The notes beneath the pieces are model-generated. The model did no database searches. It had not been told where the DNA came from and saw nothing but the letters and a program-made list of their open reading frames with translations. A stretch of DNA of 64,000 nt from Nocardioides sp. Iso805N. GTDB lineage: Bacteria > Actinomycetota > Actinomycetes > Propionibacteriales > Nocardioidaceae. The first letter of the stretch is position 1; each line of letters opens with the position of its first letter. Below are positions 9,042-17,155 of the stretch, piece after piece. Position numbers and translations under genes: made by a program. The stretch is from NCBI RefSeq assembly GCF_000364605.1, contig NZ_KB822576.1, forward strand, positions 124,001 to 188,000, written 5' to 3'.

Positions 9042-9218
9042 TCAGGAGAACACGCCGAGCAGGAGGCGCGAGGTCGCCCAGGCGGCGACGGCGAGCAGAC
9101 CGCCCACCATGCCCGCCAGCGCCAGCATGGCCGCGATACCGGCTGCGACCGTGCCGATGCCGCGCCGTTCGAGGCGACGCGGTCGAACGCTCGCATGGAA
9201 CCTCATCATGTGGGCCAT
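9042..9218 (-). CDS. Small membrane protein, 58 residues
   Basis: A short ORF starting at an ATG (9216-9218) with a strong upstream GGGAGGGAGAGGCC. It has a basic N-terminus (RPRRLERRG) followed by one long hydrophobic helix from about residue 21 to 48 with many Ala, Gly and Leu. No family is recognised. The terminator on its 3' side and the good ribosome-binding site support a real gene. It is divergent from the membrane protein gene at 9390. Confidence 0.6.
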   Translation of the reverse strand: MAHMMRFHASVRPRRLERRGIGTVAAGIAAMLALAGMVGGLLAVAAWATSRLLLGVFS

Positions 9219-9389
9219 GGCCTCTCCCTCCCGAGTAGGTGCTGCGGGTTCCTCCAAGCACGACGGTGCACCGGCCGGCCCGGAACGGCCACACCCGAAA
9301 CGGGCGAGCCGGTAGCAGGCCCGCTCCCAACATCGTTTCCAGGCATCGTTCCAGCGCCCGCGAGAGCGTCCGCAAGAGAGGAAAGCGCG

Positions 9390-10802
9390 ATGAGCGGCAC
9401 GAACGACCCAGAGCCCGAAGCCCAGCGCGACCCGGAGGCCGAGCGCGACGCCGAGCGGCTGCGTCGGCTCCGGGCCGAGGTCTCGGGCCTCGAGTCGAAG
9501 CTGGGCGACCCTCCGGGCGGGGCGGAAGACGGGAGCGGGCGGCGTACGTCGCGGACCGGCTGGTGGCGACTCCCGGTCGTGACGGTCTGCCTGGTGCTGC
9601 TCGCGCTGATCGCACCTCTCTCCATCGTGGCGACGTGGGCCCATGACGAGGTCTCGGACACCGACAGGTATGTCTCCACGGTCGCCCCGCTCGCCCGGGA
9701 CCCGCAGCTGCAGAAGGCGATCACCGCCCGGATCACCAACGAGATCACCTCCCGCGTCGATGTCAGCGGCCTCACCGCCAGCGCGGTCGCGGCACTGCAG
9801 CAACGCGGCGCACCGCCGGCGGCCGCCCTGGGCCTCCGGGCGCTGAGCGGGCCGCTCGCCGATGCCCTGGACGGCTGGATCAGCAAGCAGGTCCACAAGA
9901 TCGTCTCCTCGGACACCTTCGCAACCGCCTGGGACGAGGCCAACCGCCAGGCACACAGCCAGATGGTCGCGCTGCTGACCGGGAAGGGGCGTGTCGCCCA
10001 GGTCCAGGACGGGGCCGTCCGGGTCAATCTGGCCGCCTTCATCGACACCGTCAAGGCGCAGCTGGTGTCGGCGGGATTCGGCCTGGCCGCGAACATCCCC
10101 ACCGTGAATGCCGAGTTCGTCGTGATGCAGTCCGCCGACCTGGAGAAGGCACAGAAGGGCTTCCGGGCGCTGTCGGCGCTGGCCCACACCCTGCCGGTGA
10201 TCGGCGTGCTGCTGCTGGTCGCAGCGATCGCGGTGGCGCGCAACCGGCGTCGTACGGTCCTCGCGGCGGCGATCGTCATCGCGGCCTCGATGCTGCTCCT
10301 GGGCATCGCCCTCAACGGCGCGCGCAGCTTCTACCTCGACGCCCTCTCCGGCCAGCAGGTCTCGCAGTCCACCGCCCAGCTCTTCTACGACACGCTCGTC
10401 CGCTTCATCCGGTTCAACCTCAGGGCGTTGCTGGTGCTCTCGCTCGCGGTCGCCCTGATCGCCTGGCTGATCGGGCCCTCCCCCTCCGCGAGCGCCGTAC
10501 GCCGCGGCAGCGGCCGGATGCTGGACACGGCACGAACAGGCTCTGACCGGCTCGGCTTCGACACCGGGGCGATCGGCACCTTCCTGCACCGCAACCGGCG
10601 GGCGGTGCGGATCGCCGTCGCCGCAGCGGTGATCGTCATCTACGCCCTTGCCGACCACCCCACCGGCTCCTGGACGCTGTGGCTGATCGTGGTAGCCGCA
10701 CTGATCCTGCTGGTCCTCGAGGTCATCGCCCGGATGGCACCGCGCGAGCCCGCGCCGATCACCACCCCGGACGGGCACGACGCGGCCAACCCGCCCGTGT
10801 GA
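9390..10802 (+). CDS. Multi-pass membrane protein of unknown function
   Basis: Predicted 470 residues from the ATG at 9390, which follows AGAGAGGAAAGCGCG. The acidic, charged N-terminus (about 1-50, predicted coiled coil with repeated Glu/Arg) is cytoplasmic. A membrane helix at about 62-85 is followed by a large extracellular domain of about 200 residues starting at VSDTDRYVSTVAPLARDP. Three to four helices follow in the last 190 residues. The DTDRYV-TVAPLA motif recurs in actinomycete integral membrane proteins that have no known function. It sits between two sulP genes but has no palindromic operator of its own. Confidence 0.75.
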   Translation: MSGTNDPEPEAQRDPEAERDAERLRRLRAEVSGLESKLGDPPGGAEDGSGRRTSRTGWWRLPVVTVCLVLLALIAPLSIVATWAHDEVSDTDRYVSTVAPLARDPQLQKAITARITNEITSRVDVSGLTASAVAALQQRGAPPAAALGLRALSGPLADALDGWISKQVHKIVSSDTFATAWDEANRQAHSQMVALLTGKGRVAQVQDGAVRVNLAAFIDTVKAQLVSAGFGLAANIPTVNAEFVVMQSADLEKAQKGFRALSALAHTLPVIGVLLLVAAIAVARNRRRTVLAAAIVIAASMLLLGIALNGARSFYLDALSGQQVSQSTAQLFYDTLVRFIRFNLRALLVLSLAVALIAWLIGPSPSASAVRRGSGRMLDTARTGSDRLGFDTGAIGTFLHRNRRAVRIAVAAAVIVIYALADHPTGSWTLWLIVVAALILLVLEVIARMAPREPAPITTPDGHDAANPPV

Positions 10803-10865
10803 GGTGACGTCGGCACGCCGTGCGCGAGCCGACCTGCGTGTCCCGTGGTCGGGCGCCGCCACTAC

Positions 10866-10882
10866 TCACCCGAGCCGGGTGA
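10866..10882. promoter_or_regulatory. Palindromic operator, site 3, before the second sulP gene
   Basis: TCACCCGAGCCGGGTGA has perfect 6-bp arms, and its inner bases (G and C) extend the dyad to 7 bp per arm. It lies 34 bases upstream of the GTG chosen for the second SulP gene. A weak -10 candidate is TGGGCT at 10892-10897. Confidence 0.78.
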
Positions 10883-10916
10883 TGTTGCCGGTGGGCTGCA
10901 CCGTCAGCGTGGGACC

Positions 10917-12626
10917 GTGCCCAAGCAACGACCCGCGTGGTGGTGCCCCTCGATGCGCGACTACCAGCACGTCTGGCTGCGCGCCGACGTCATCGCGGGC
11001 CTGACCGCCGGCACCGTGGTGATCCCGCAGGCCATGGCCTACGCCACCATCGCCGGGCTGCCCGTGCAGGTCGGTCTCTACACCTGCCTGGTGCCGATGG
11101 CCGTCTACGCACTCTTTGGTGGCGCCCGGGCGCTCAGCGTCTCCACAACCTCGACCATCGCAGTGCTGGTCGCCTCTGCGCTCACCGCCCTGCCGGCGCA
11201 CTCCGTCGACACGGCCGCCCACCAGGTGCAGGCGGCGGCCACGCTGACCTTCATGGTCGGCGTGTGCCTGCTGGGGATGCGGCTGCTGCGCCTGGGCAGC
11301 CTGGTCGAGATGGTCTCGCCGGCCACGCTGAGCGGCATCCGGGTCGGCGTCGGGCTCACCGTCGCGGCCAGCCAGCTGCCGGCGTTGCTGGGCGTGACGT
11401 CCGACCCTGATGACGACGGCTTCTTCGGACGTGTCGGCGACGTCCTGGGCAAGCTGGAGAGCGTCAACGGCCCGACCGTGGCCATCAGTGCCGTCTGCCT
11501 CGTCGTGCTGCTCGCGCTGCGCCGGTTCGCTCCGCGCGTCCCGGGCCCGCTGCTGGTGGTGGCGGCCGGCATCGCGCTCGTGGCACTCACCGCGGTCGAG
11601 GACCACGGGGTCGCGCTGATCGACAAGGTGCCGCGGGGTCTTCCCGACGTACAGCTGCCGGTGGCGGGCGACATCCTGGACCTGCTGCCCGCTGCCCTGG
11701 CGATCGCGGTGATGGCCTTCTTGGAGACGGTGCTGGTCTCTCGGACCAATCGCCGCCGCGGGGAGCCGGCGATCGACGTCGACCAGGAGCTGGTGGCGGT
11801 GGGCCTGGCGTCGCTGGGCGGCGGCCTCACCCAGACGCTGCCCCCGGCCGGCGGGCTGTCGCAGTCGGCGGTGAACCTGCGGGCAGGCGCCCGCTCGCAG
11901 GTGGCCCAGCTCGCCACCGTCGTCCTCGCTCTACTGGTCGCTCTGGTGCTCGCGCCCGTGCTCGACGACCTGCCCCGGTGCGTGCTGGCAGCGGTGGTGT
12001 TCGTCGCGGTCATCGGCCTGCTCGACGCCACCGACTTCGTCGACTACGCGCGCATCGACCGCGCCGAGCTCTGGATCGCGCTGATCGTGGCGGCCATCGG
12101 CCTGACCGGCGGCATGCTGGTGGGCGTCGCCGTCGGGCTGGTGCTGACGCTGGTGCTGGTCGTGCGCCACGTCAACCAGCCACGCGTCCGACTCCTCTAT
12201 CCCCGGCCCGAGGGCGGCTGGACCACCACGCCGCCGGCCGTGGAGGCCGCGCCGCCCGTCGGCGACGTGCTGCTGCTCCATCTCGACGGCAGCCTCTACG
12301 CCGGCAACGCGCGCCCCACCGCCGATGCGGTACTGGCGGCAGCAGACACGGCCCAGCCACCGGCGCGGGCGGTCGTCCTGGAGGCGGCCGCCGTGCACGA
12401 CGTCACCGTTCCCTTCCTGGACGCTCTGCGCACGATGGCGACCGATCTGGAGCAGACGGACTCGGTGCTGGTGGTCGCGGGTCTGGCGCCGGACGCGAGC
12501 GCGGTCCTCGACCGCTCGCCGTGGTTCCGCAAGCAGCACGACGCCGGACGCGTGCAGCGCACCGTCGAGGAGGCCCTCGCCTCGATCGGGCCCAGCCCGG
12601 CGCCGGTCGTGGGTGACCAGCCTTGA
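10917..12626 (+). CDS. SulP family anion transporter with STAS domain (2)
   Basis: Predicted 569 residues from GTG at 10917. The N-terminal transport domain has the family signature PQAMAYATIAGLP and about 12 hydrophobic segments. The C-terminal 120 residues form a STAS domain (VLLLHLDGSLYAGNA onwards). I prefer the GTG because the in-frame ATG at 10845 lies upstream of the palindrome, so the operator would then fall inside the coding region. It is similar in length and layout to the SulP at 5730 but clearly diverged. The substrate is unknown. It ends convergently 10 bases from the LAL regulator gene. Confidence 0.88.
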   Translation: MPKQRPAWWCPSMRDYQHVWLRADVIAGLTAGTVVIPQAMAYATIAGLPVQVGLYTCLVPMAVYALFGGARALSVSTTSTIAVLVASALTALPAHSVDTAAHQVQAAATLTFMVGVCLLGMRLLRLGSLVEMVSPATLSGIRVGVGLTVAASQLPALLGVTSDPDDDGFFGRVGDVLGKLESVNGPTVAISAVCLVVLLALRRFAPRVPGPLLVVAAGIALVALTAVEDHGVALIDKVPRGLPDVQLPVAGDILDLLPAALAIAVMAFLETVLVSRTNRRRGEPAIDVDQELVAVGLASLGGGLTQTLPPAGGLSQSAVNLRAGARSQVAQLATVVLALLVALVLAPVLDDLPRCVLAAVVFVAVIGLLDATDFVDYARIDRAELWIALIVAAIGLTGGMLVGVAVGLVLTLVLVVRHVNQPRVRLLYPRPEGGWTTTPPAVEAAPPVGDVLLLHLDGSLYAGNARPTADAVLAAADTAQPPARAVVLEAAAVHDVTVPFLDALRTMATDLEQTDSVLVVAGLAPDASAVLDRSPWFRKQHDAGRVQRTVEEALASIGPSPAPVVGDQP

Positions 12627-12636
12627 CCTAGATGAG

Positions 12637-15384
12637 CTAGATGAGGTGGTGCCCGCGAGCCAGCGCGAGCGCCTCGCTGCGTCGGGCCGCGCCTAGCTTG
12701 GCGTAGAGGTTGCTGACGTGGGTCTTCACGGTGTTCTCCGAGACGAACAGGATCGCGCTGATGTCCGCGTACGTCGCACCCCTCGCCAGCTGCCGCAGCA
12801 CCTCGCGCTCCCGCGCGCTGAGGACCGGGAGGTGGACGGTCTGGTCGTCCACCTCCTCCAGCGGTGTCGCCGTGCCGGGATCGAAGTAGGTCGCCAGGCT
12901 GGTCGCGTCCGCCATCGCCCCGGCCAGCTCCGTGGCCCAGGGGCGCGGCGCCCGTTGGACCAACCGCTCGAGCATCGTCTGAATCGGCGTGCCTTGTCGT
13001 GTCCAGCCGAGGAACGGGGCCGCGTTGCGTCGTACCTCGGTCTCGACCACTGCCTGCCACAGGAGCTCCTGGGCCTCGCCGGTCTCTCCGAGCTCGTCGA
13101 GCAGCTGGGCGCGGGCGACGAGAGCGATCGGACGGATCACCGGCTGTGCGAAGCTCGCGTCGTCGGCAGCGGCCTCGAAGAGCTCGGCCGCCTGGCGCCG
13201 CTCGCCCTCCAGGTCGGCGCGCAAGGCACCTGCCCAGGCAGCCTCGCCGCGGAAGGCGGCGGCCGCGAGCCTGTCCTCGACGGCCTTGAGGGAGGTGCGG
13301 TCGCCCGCGAGCGCGGCCAGCGTCGCCTCCGCCACCAGCCACGAGACCCGCAGGTGGTCGGGCAGGGGCCACGAGTCGGGCAGGTCCAAGGGCTGCTGCA
13401 GCATCAGCCGTCCGTCCGCCACCGAGCCCTCGACGAGCACGGCGTGCGCGCGCTGCACCTGCAGCCAGAAGACGCTGCACAGGTCCGCCGGGTGGACCCT
13501 GGCGTCCTGGAGCGGCGAGACGGGCTGCCAGGGCACGTCGACGCTCCGGGCCAGGCCGAGGGCGAGCTCGAGCCGCCAGCGGGTGAACTGCGGTGACCAC
13601 GAGCGGGTCGCGTCGATCTGTGCCAACGCCTGGCGAGCGACCTCGGTGCACGCGCGCTCGCGGCCGAGCATGTACTGCGTCAGCGCCAGGTGACTGAGCG
13701 CCGCCGCCCTCAACGCGGGCAGCTCCCTCGTCCGCGCGAGACCGGCGGCCGTGACCAGGTTCACCTCGGCCTCGTGAAGGTCACCGAGCCACGCCTGGGT
13801 CATCGCGAGCTCGGTCAGCAGCTGCGGCAGGATCGCCGCGCTCACCTCGCTGGCTCTCTCCGCGAGCATGACCCCTCGGGCGAAGCCGACCGCGGGCAGC
13901 ATCGGCTCTCGGCCTAGGCGGGCGCGCATCAGCCGCGCGCACGCCAGCTCCTCCGAACGCAGGCACCCGACCATGCCCAGGCACTGGTCGAGCCAGCGCT
14001 CTGCGGCCGCAGTGTCACCGGCGACCCAGCGCTCGATCGCGAGCGGGAACCACACGCCCGGAACGTGCTCGACCTGCTCGAGATGGTCGCGGGCGAACAC
14101 AGCCAGACCGGCACCCTCGCCGCGCATCACCATCGAGGCGCCGTACTCGGCGATGAAGGCGGCGCCCTCCTCGGACGCCCGCACCGCCTCCAACCGCGGG
14201 AGCGCAAGGTCGGTGTTTCCGGCGGCGGCGTCCAGCAGGACAGCACGTACGACGGTTGCCCGCGCTCCGATGATGTCCACTCCATCAGTGATCAGCCGCC
14301 GCCGGACCACCTCGTTGAGCAGCGGGTGCAGGCGGTACTGGACGGCCTCGTCGGCAGCGTCGGTGACGAGCCGGGAGACGAGCAGCCCGGTGCTGTCGAG
14401 ATCCTCGAGGAGCTCGCCCGCCACCGGATCGTGCGACAGGTGGGCCGCCGTCTGCGGGGTGACCACGCTCTCCGCCGACAGGCACAGCAGCAGGTGCCGC
14501 GTCCGTGGCGACAGCGAGGCGAACACGTCGCTCGCCATCTGATCGCCGAAGCGGCTACCACCTTCGACGCACCGCTGTGCGGCCGCGATGGGGTCGGGCG
14601 TCACCGCGACGGCCCGCGACGCGAGCACAACCGCGGCGCACCACCCTCGCGCATAGGTCGTGATGGCGTCGACGACCCCGGGCTCCTCGGTGCGTGCGTG
14701 CGCGACGATCAGGGCTCGTGCCTCGTCATCGTCGAGCCGCAGGACGTCGCCCCGGATGACAGCGAAGTGGCCGAGGAGCTCGGGCACCAGATGCGCGATC
14801 GGCAGATCCCAACGGCTGAGCAGCACCACCCGCATCGAATCTGGGTCGTTGTTGAGCCGATCGTCCAGCGCACGGTGCGACGCCGCGGGCAGGAGGTGGG
14901 CGTCGTCGATCACCACCCGGGCAGGCGCCACCTCGTCGGCGCCGTCGGCTCCAGCCGCCTCGTCCAGCAGATCGGTGAGCCGGTCGGGCCCCCAGGTCTC
15001 GTCGGCGTGGACCCATCGGGCCGCCGGCTCCCCGCGTTCGGCCGCGGTTCCGAGCCAGCCCGCCACGCCGAAGGTCTTGCCCGCTCCCGCAGGAGCGACC
15101 ACGAGGGTGACAGCGCACTCGCGCGCCTGGTCCAAGCGCCGACACACCTGGGCCCGCGGCACGTAGACCCGCGGCAGCCGAGGCATCTTGTCGGGGGCGA
15201 CACGCGGTCGGGGCACACGCGCTCGCGCCTTGGGCTCCGCCTGGTCACGCTTCCGGTCAGCAGCGCGCCCCCTGCTCGTTGCATCCCCGACTGCTGGCGC
15301 ACGACGTTGGTCCAAGATCGCTTCCCTTCGAACCCGGGGAAGCCCCACTCTTCCCCGCCCGGTCGGTTCATGCTCGAGTCTCAC
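12637..15384 (-). CDS. LAL-type (MalT-like) LuxR family ATPase regulator
   Basis: Up to 915 residues from the GTG at 15384. A Walker A motif APAGAGKT lies at about 97-104 and a Walker B VVIDDAH at about 157-163. A long helical, TPR-like middle follows. The last 65 residues form a LuxR helix-turn-helix (LSAREREVLRQLARGATYAD then SENTVKTHVSNLYAKL). LAL regulators bind a ligand and ATP, oligomerise and activate transcription. The true start is uncertain: an ATG at 15186 begins the conserved part (MPRLPRVYVPR) but lacks a ribosome-binding site. A palindrome with a possible -10 lies upstream at 15463-15479, suggesting self-control. Four matching palindromes precede neighbouring genes, so I infer it governs them. 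Confidence 0.88.
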   Translation of the reverse strand: MRLEHEPTGRGRVGLPRVRREAILDQRRAPAVGDATSRGRAADRKRDQAEPKARARVPRPRVAPDKMPRLPRVYVPRAQVCRRLDQARECAVTLVVAPAGAGKTFGVAGWLGTAAERGEPAARWVHADETWGPDRLTDLLDEAAGADGADEVAPARVVIDDAHLLPAASHRALDDRLNNDPDSMRVVLLSRWDLPIAHLVPELLGHFAVIRGDVLRLDDDEARALIVAHARTEEPGVVDAITTYARGWCAAVVLASRAVAVTPDPIAAAQRCVEGGSRFGDQMASDVFASLSPRTRHLLLCLSAESVVTPQTAAHLSHDPVAGELLEDLDSTGLLVSRLVTDAADEAVQYRLHPLLNEVVRRRLITDGVDIIGARATVVRAVLLDAAAGNTDLALPRLEAVRASEEGAAFIAEYGASMVMRGEGAGLAVFARDHLEQVEHVPGVWFPLAIERWVAGDTAAAERWLDQCLGMVGCLRSEELACARLMRARLGREPMLPAVGFARGVMLAERASEVSAAILPQLLTELAMTQAWLGDLHEAEVNLVTAAGLARTRELPALRAAALSHLALTQYMLGRERACTEVARQALAQIDATRSWSPQFTRWRLELALGLARSVDVPWQPVSPLQDARVHPADLCSVFWLQVQRAHAVLVEGSVADGRLMLQQPLDLPDSWPLPDHLRVSWLVAEATLAALAGDRTSLKAVEDRLAAAAFRGEAAWAGALRADLEGERRQAAELFEAAADDASFAQPVIRPIALVARAQLLDELGETGEAQELLWQAVVETEVRRNAAPFLGWTRQGTPIQTMLERLVQRAPRPWATELAGAMADATSLATYFDPGTATPLEEVDDQTVHLPVLSAREREVLRQLARGATYADISAILFVSENTVKTHVSNLYAKLGAARRSEALALARGHHLI

Positions 15385-15462
15385 ATCGGATCCCGGCCAG
15401 CGCGTGCGCCGGTGCTTCGTCTCTTGCCTGCAACCAACGTAGAGCCCGCGGGTGTCCGACGG

Positions 15463-15479
15463 TCACCCGTTCCGGGTGA
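15463..15479. promoter_or_regulatory. Palindromic operator, site 4, before the LAL regulator gene
   Basis: TCACCCGTTCCGGGTGA sits in the 150-base gap between the PLD gene end (15535) and the LAL gene start. Reading on the minus strand, a possible -10 TACGTT (15436-15441) lies 21 bases downstream. This matches the spacing seen at the first sulP gene (23 bases) and suggests autoregulation. Confidence 0.78.
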
Positions 15480-15534
15480 AATTTCGGTGACGCCGGGGGT
15501 GCCGGCGGTCCCTGTGACGCCACGTCGCGGGTTC

Positions 15535-17052
15535 CTACTGCAAGGTCGCGGTCAGTCGCATCACGTTGTCGATGCCGACGCTGCGCCACGGCCGACGCCG
15601 CCACGCCTCGAGCGTCAGCTCGGTGGAGAGTGCCCGGTAGGTGTCCTGCACCTCGGCGAGCGCGCGCAGTGGACCCGCTCCGGTGATCATCATGACCACC
15701 TCGTAGTTGAGCGCGAACGAGCGCATGTCCATGTTGCTCGACCCCACCACGGCGATCCGGTCGTCGACTGAGAAGTGCTTGGCGTGCAGCACGAACGGCT
15801 CGGGGTAGAGCCAGATCCGCACACCGGCGACCAGCAGCGCCTCGTAGTAGGAGCGCTGAGCATGGGCGACCATGAACTGGTCCGCGGTCGCGCTGACGAA
15901 GAGCTCGACCTCGACACCGCGTTGGGCCGCGGTGGTGACGGCGTACAGCAGCGAGTCGTCCGGGACGAAGTACGGGCTGGTCAGGGAGAGCCGCCGATGC
16001 GCGGAGTAGAGCATGCTGGTGAAGAGCCGCAGGTTGTTCTCGGTGACGAACCCCGGACCGCTGGGAATCACCTGGATCCCGACGTCGCCTTCCGCCGGCG
16101 GTACGTCGGAGGCCTCGGCCTCGGTGGGCGGCGCCACCAGGTCGGCGAGGTTCTCACCGGTCTCTGTCAGCCAGTCCGTCGCGAAGACGACATCGAGGCT
16201 GTGCACGGCCGGCCCCTCGATCCGCGCCACGAGCTCGATCCACTCGCGACCGAGCCGCTGGTTGCCCGGTTTGTCGTAGCAGGGCTCGATGAGGTTCTGC
16301 GATCCGCTGAAGGCGAGCCGGCCGTCGACCACCAGGATCTTGCGGTGGTTGCGCAGATCGGGCCGGCGCAGCTCGCCGTGGAGCGGCCGCACCGGGAGCA
16401 TCGCGGCCCACCGGATCCTGGTCCCTTCCAGGCGCCGGAGGAATTCCTTGTGCACCGGGATCCCCCGCGATCCGAGGTGATCGAACAGCAGCCGCACCTC
16501 GACACCCCGCTCGGTCGCGCGGACGAGCTCCTCGAAGAACGGGGCCGTCACCTCGTCCCACGCCGCGATGTAGAACTCCACGTGCACGTAGCGGCTGGCC
16601 GAGGCGACGGCATCCGCCATCGCCTGGATCGTCTCGCGGTAGTCGGGGTGGAGCTCGAGCCGGTTGCCATAGGTCATCGGCAGACCCGACAGGTTCTGGT
16701 TCAGCACGGTGAAGCCGTGGTCGACGTCGTCGAGGGGGCGGCGCGGGTCGCCGCTGGGCGACTGCCGCGCCACGGCTCCCACGATCGCCCGGTTGACCTC
16801 CTCCTGCCCGCGCCGGCGGGAGCGTCCGACACTGGTACGACCGAAGAGGAGGAAGAGCACCAGCCCCAGGAACGGCAGCACCACGATGAGGATCACCCAG
16901 GCCATGGCGGTCTGCGGTCGACGCCCGCGTGGCAGCACGAACAGGGCTGCCAGCACGATCGCGATCTGGAGGACCACCACCGCGCCACTGACCAGGGCCG
17001 CTATCACCACGCCCTCCCCCGGCTCAGCAGAGCAGCCGGTTGCCGCTCGCAT
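15535..17052 (-). CDS. Cardiolipin synthase-like phospholipase D protein
   Basis: Up to 505 residues. Two N-terminal membrane helices (about 16-40 and 48-70; the PLDc_N type, ending in LFGRTSVGR) precede two HKD catalytic motifs: HRKILVVDGRLAFSGSQN in the first half and HAKHFSVDDRIAVVGSSN in the second. The family joins phosphatidyl groups to form cardiolipin at the cytoplasmic membrane. The start codon is uncertain. The ATG at 17052 lacks a clear ribosome-binding site, and a GGGGGAGGG lies just before GTG codons at 17005-17010 but is too close to them. It shares the 17053-17155 intergenic region and its palindrome with the divergent acyl-CoA dehydrogenase gene. Confidence 0.88.
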   Translation of the reverse strand: MRAATGCSAEPGEGVVIAALVSGAVVVLQIAIVLAALFVLPRGRRPQTAMAWVILIVVLPFLGLVLFLLFGRTSVGRSRRRGQEEVNRAIVGAVARQSPSGDPRRPLDDVDHGFTVLNQNLSGLPMTYGNRLELHPDYRETIQAMADAVASASRYVHVEFYIAAWDEVTAPFFEELVRATERGVEVRLLFDHLGSRGIPVHKEFLRRLEGTRIRWAAMLPVRPLHGELRRPDLRNHRKILVVDGRLAFSGSQNLIEPCYDKPGNQRLGREWIELVARIEGPAVHSLDVVFATDWLTETGENLADLVAPPTEAEASDVPPAEGDVGIQVIPSGPGFVTENNLRLFTSMLYSAHRRLSLTSPYFVPDDSLLYAVTTAAQRGVEVELFVSATADQFMVAHAQRSYYEALLVAGVRIWLYPEPFVLHAKHFSVDDRIAVVGSSNMDMRSFALNYEVVMMITGAGPLRALAEVQDTYRALSTELTLEAWRRRPWRSVGIDNVMRLTATLQ

Positions 17053-17083
17053 GACAACCTAGGAGCGCGTACGGCATCGACCC

Positions 17084-17100
17084 TCCCCCGCATCGGGTGA
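17084..17100. promoter_or_regulatory. Palindromic operator, site 5, between divergent PLD and acyl-CoA dehydrogenase genes
   Basis: TCCCCCGCATCGGGTGA matches the other four sites except for one base (A to C) in the left arm. On the plus strand a -10 candidate TAAGGT lies at 17117-17122, 16 bases downstream, so the right arm overlaps the expected -35. It could serve both divergent genes. Confidence 0.65.
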
Positions 17101-17155
17101 GACGGTTCGAGCGGCCTAAGGTGCTGACAACCCAGCAGGAAGGAAAGTCCCCGCC

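Noticed and set aside
9219..10862. Long minus-strand open frame opposite the membrane protein gene
   Set aside because: It is a shadow of the plus-strand gene at 9390-10802. Only its last 58 codons, from the ATG at 9218 with a good ribosome-binding site, look real.
10845..10916. Upstream ATG start for the second SulP gene
   Set aside because: It would place the operator palindrome inside the coding region and adds 24 residues not typical of the family. The GTG at 10917 fits better.
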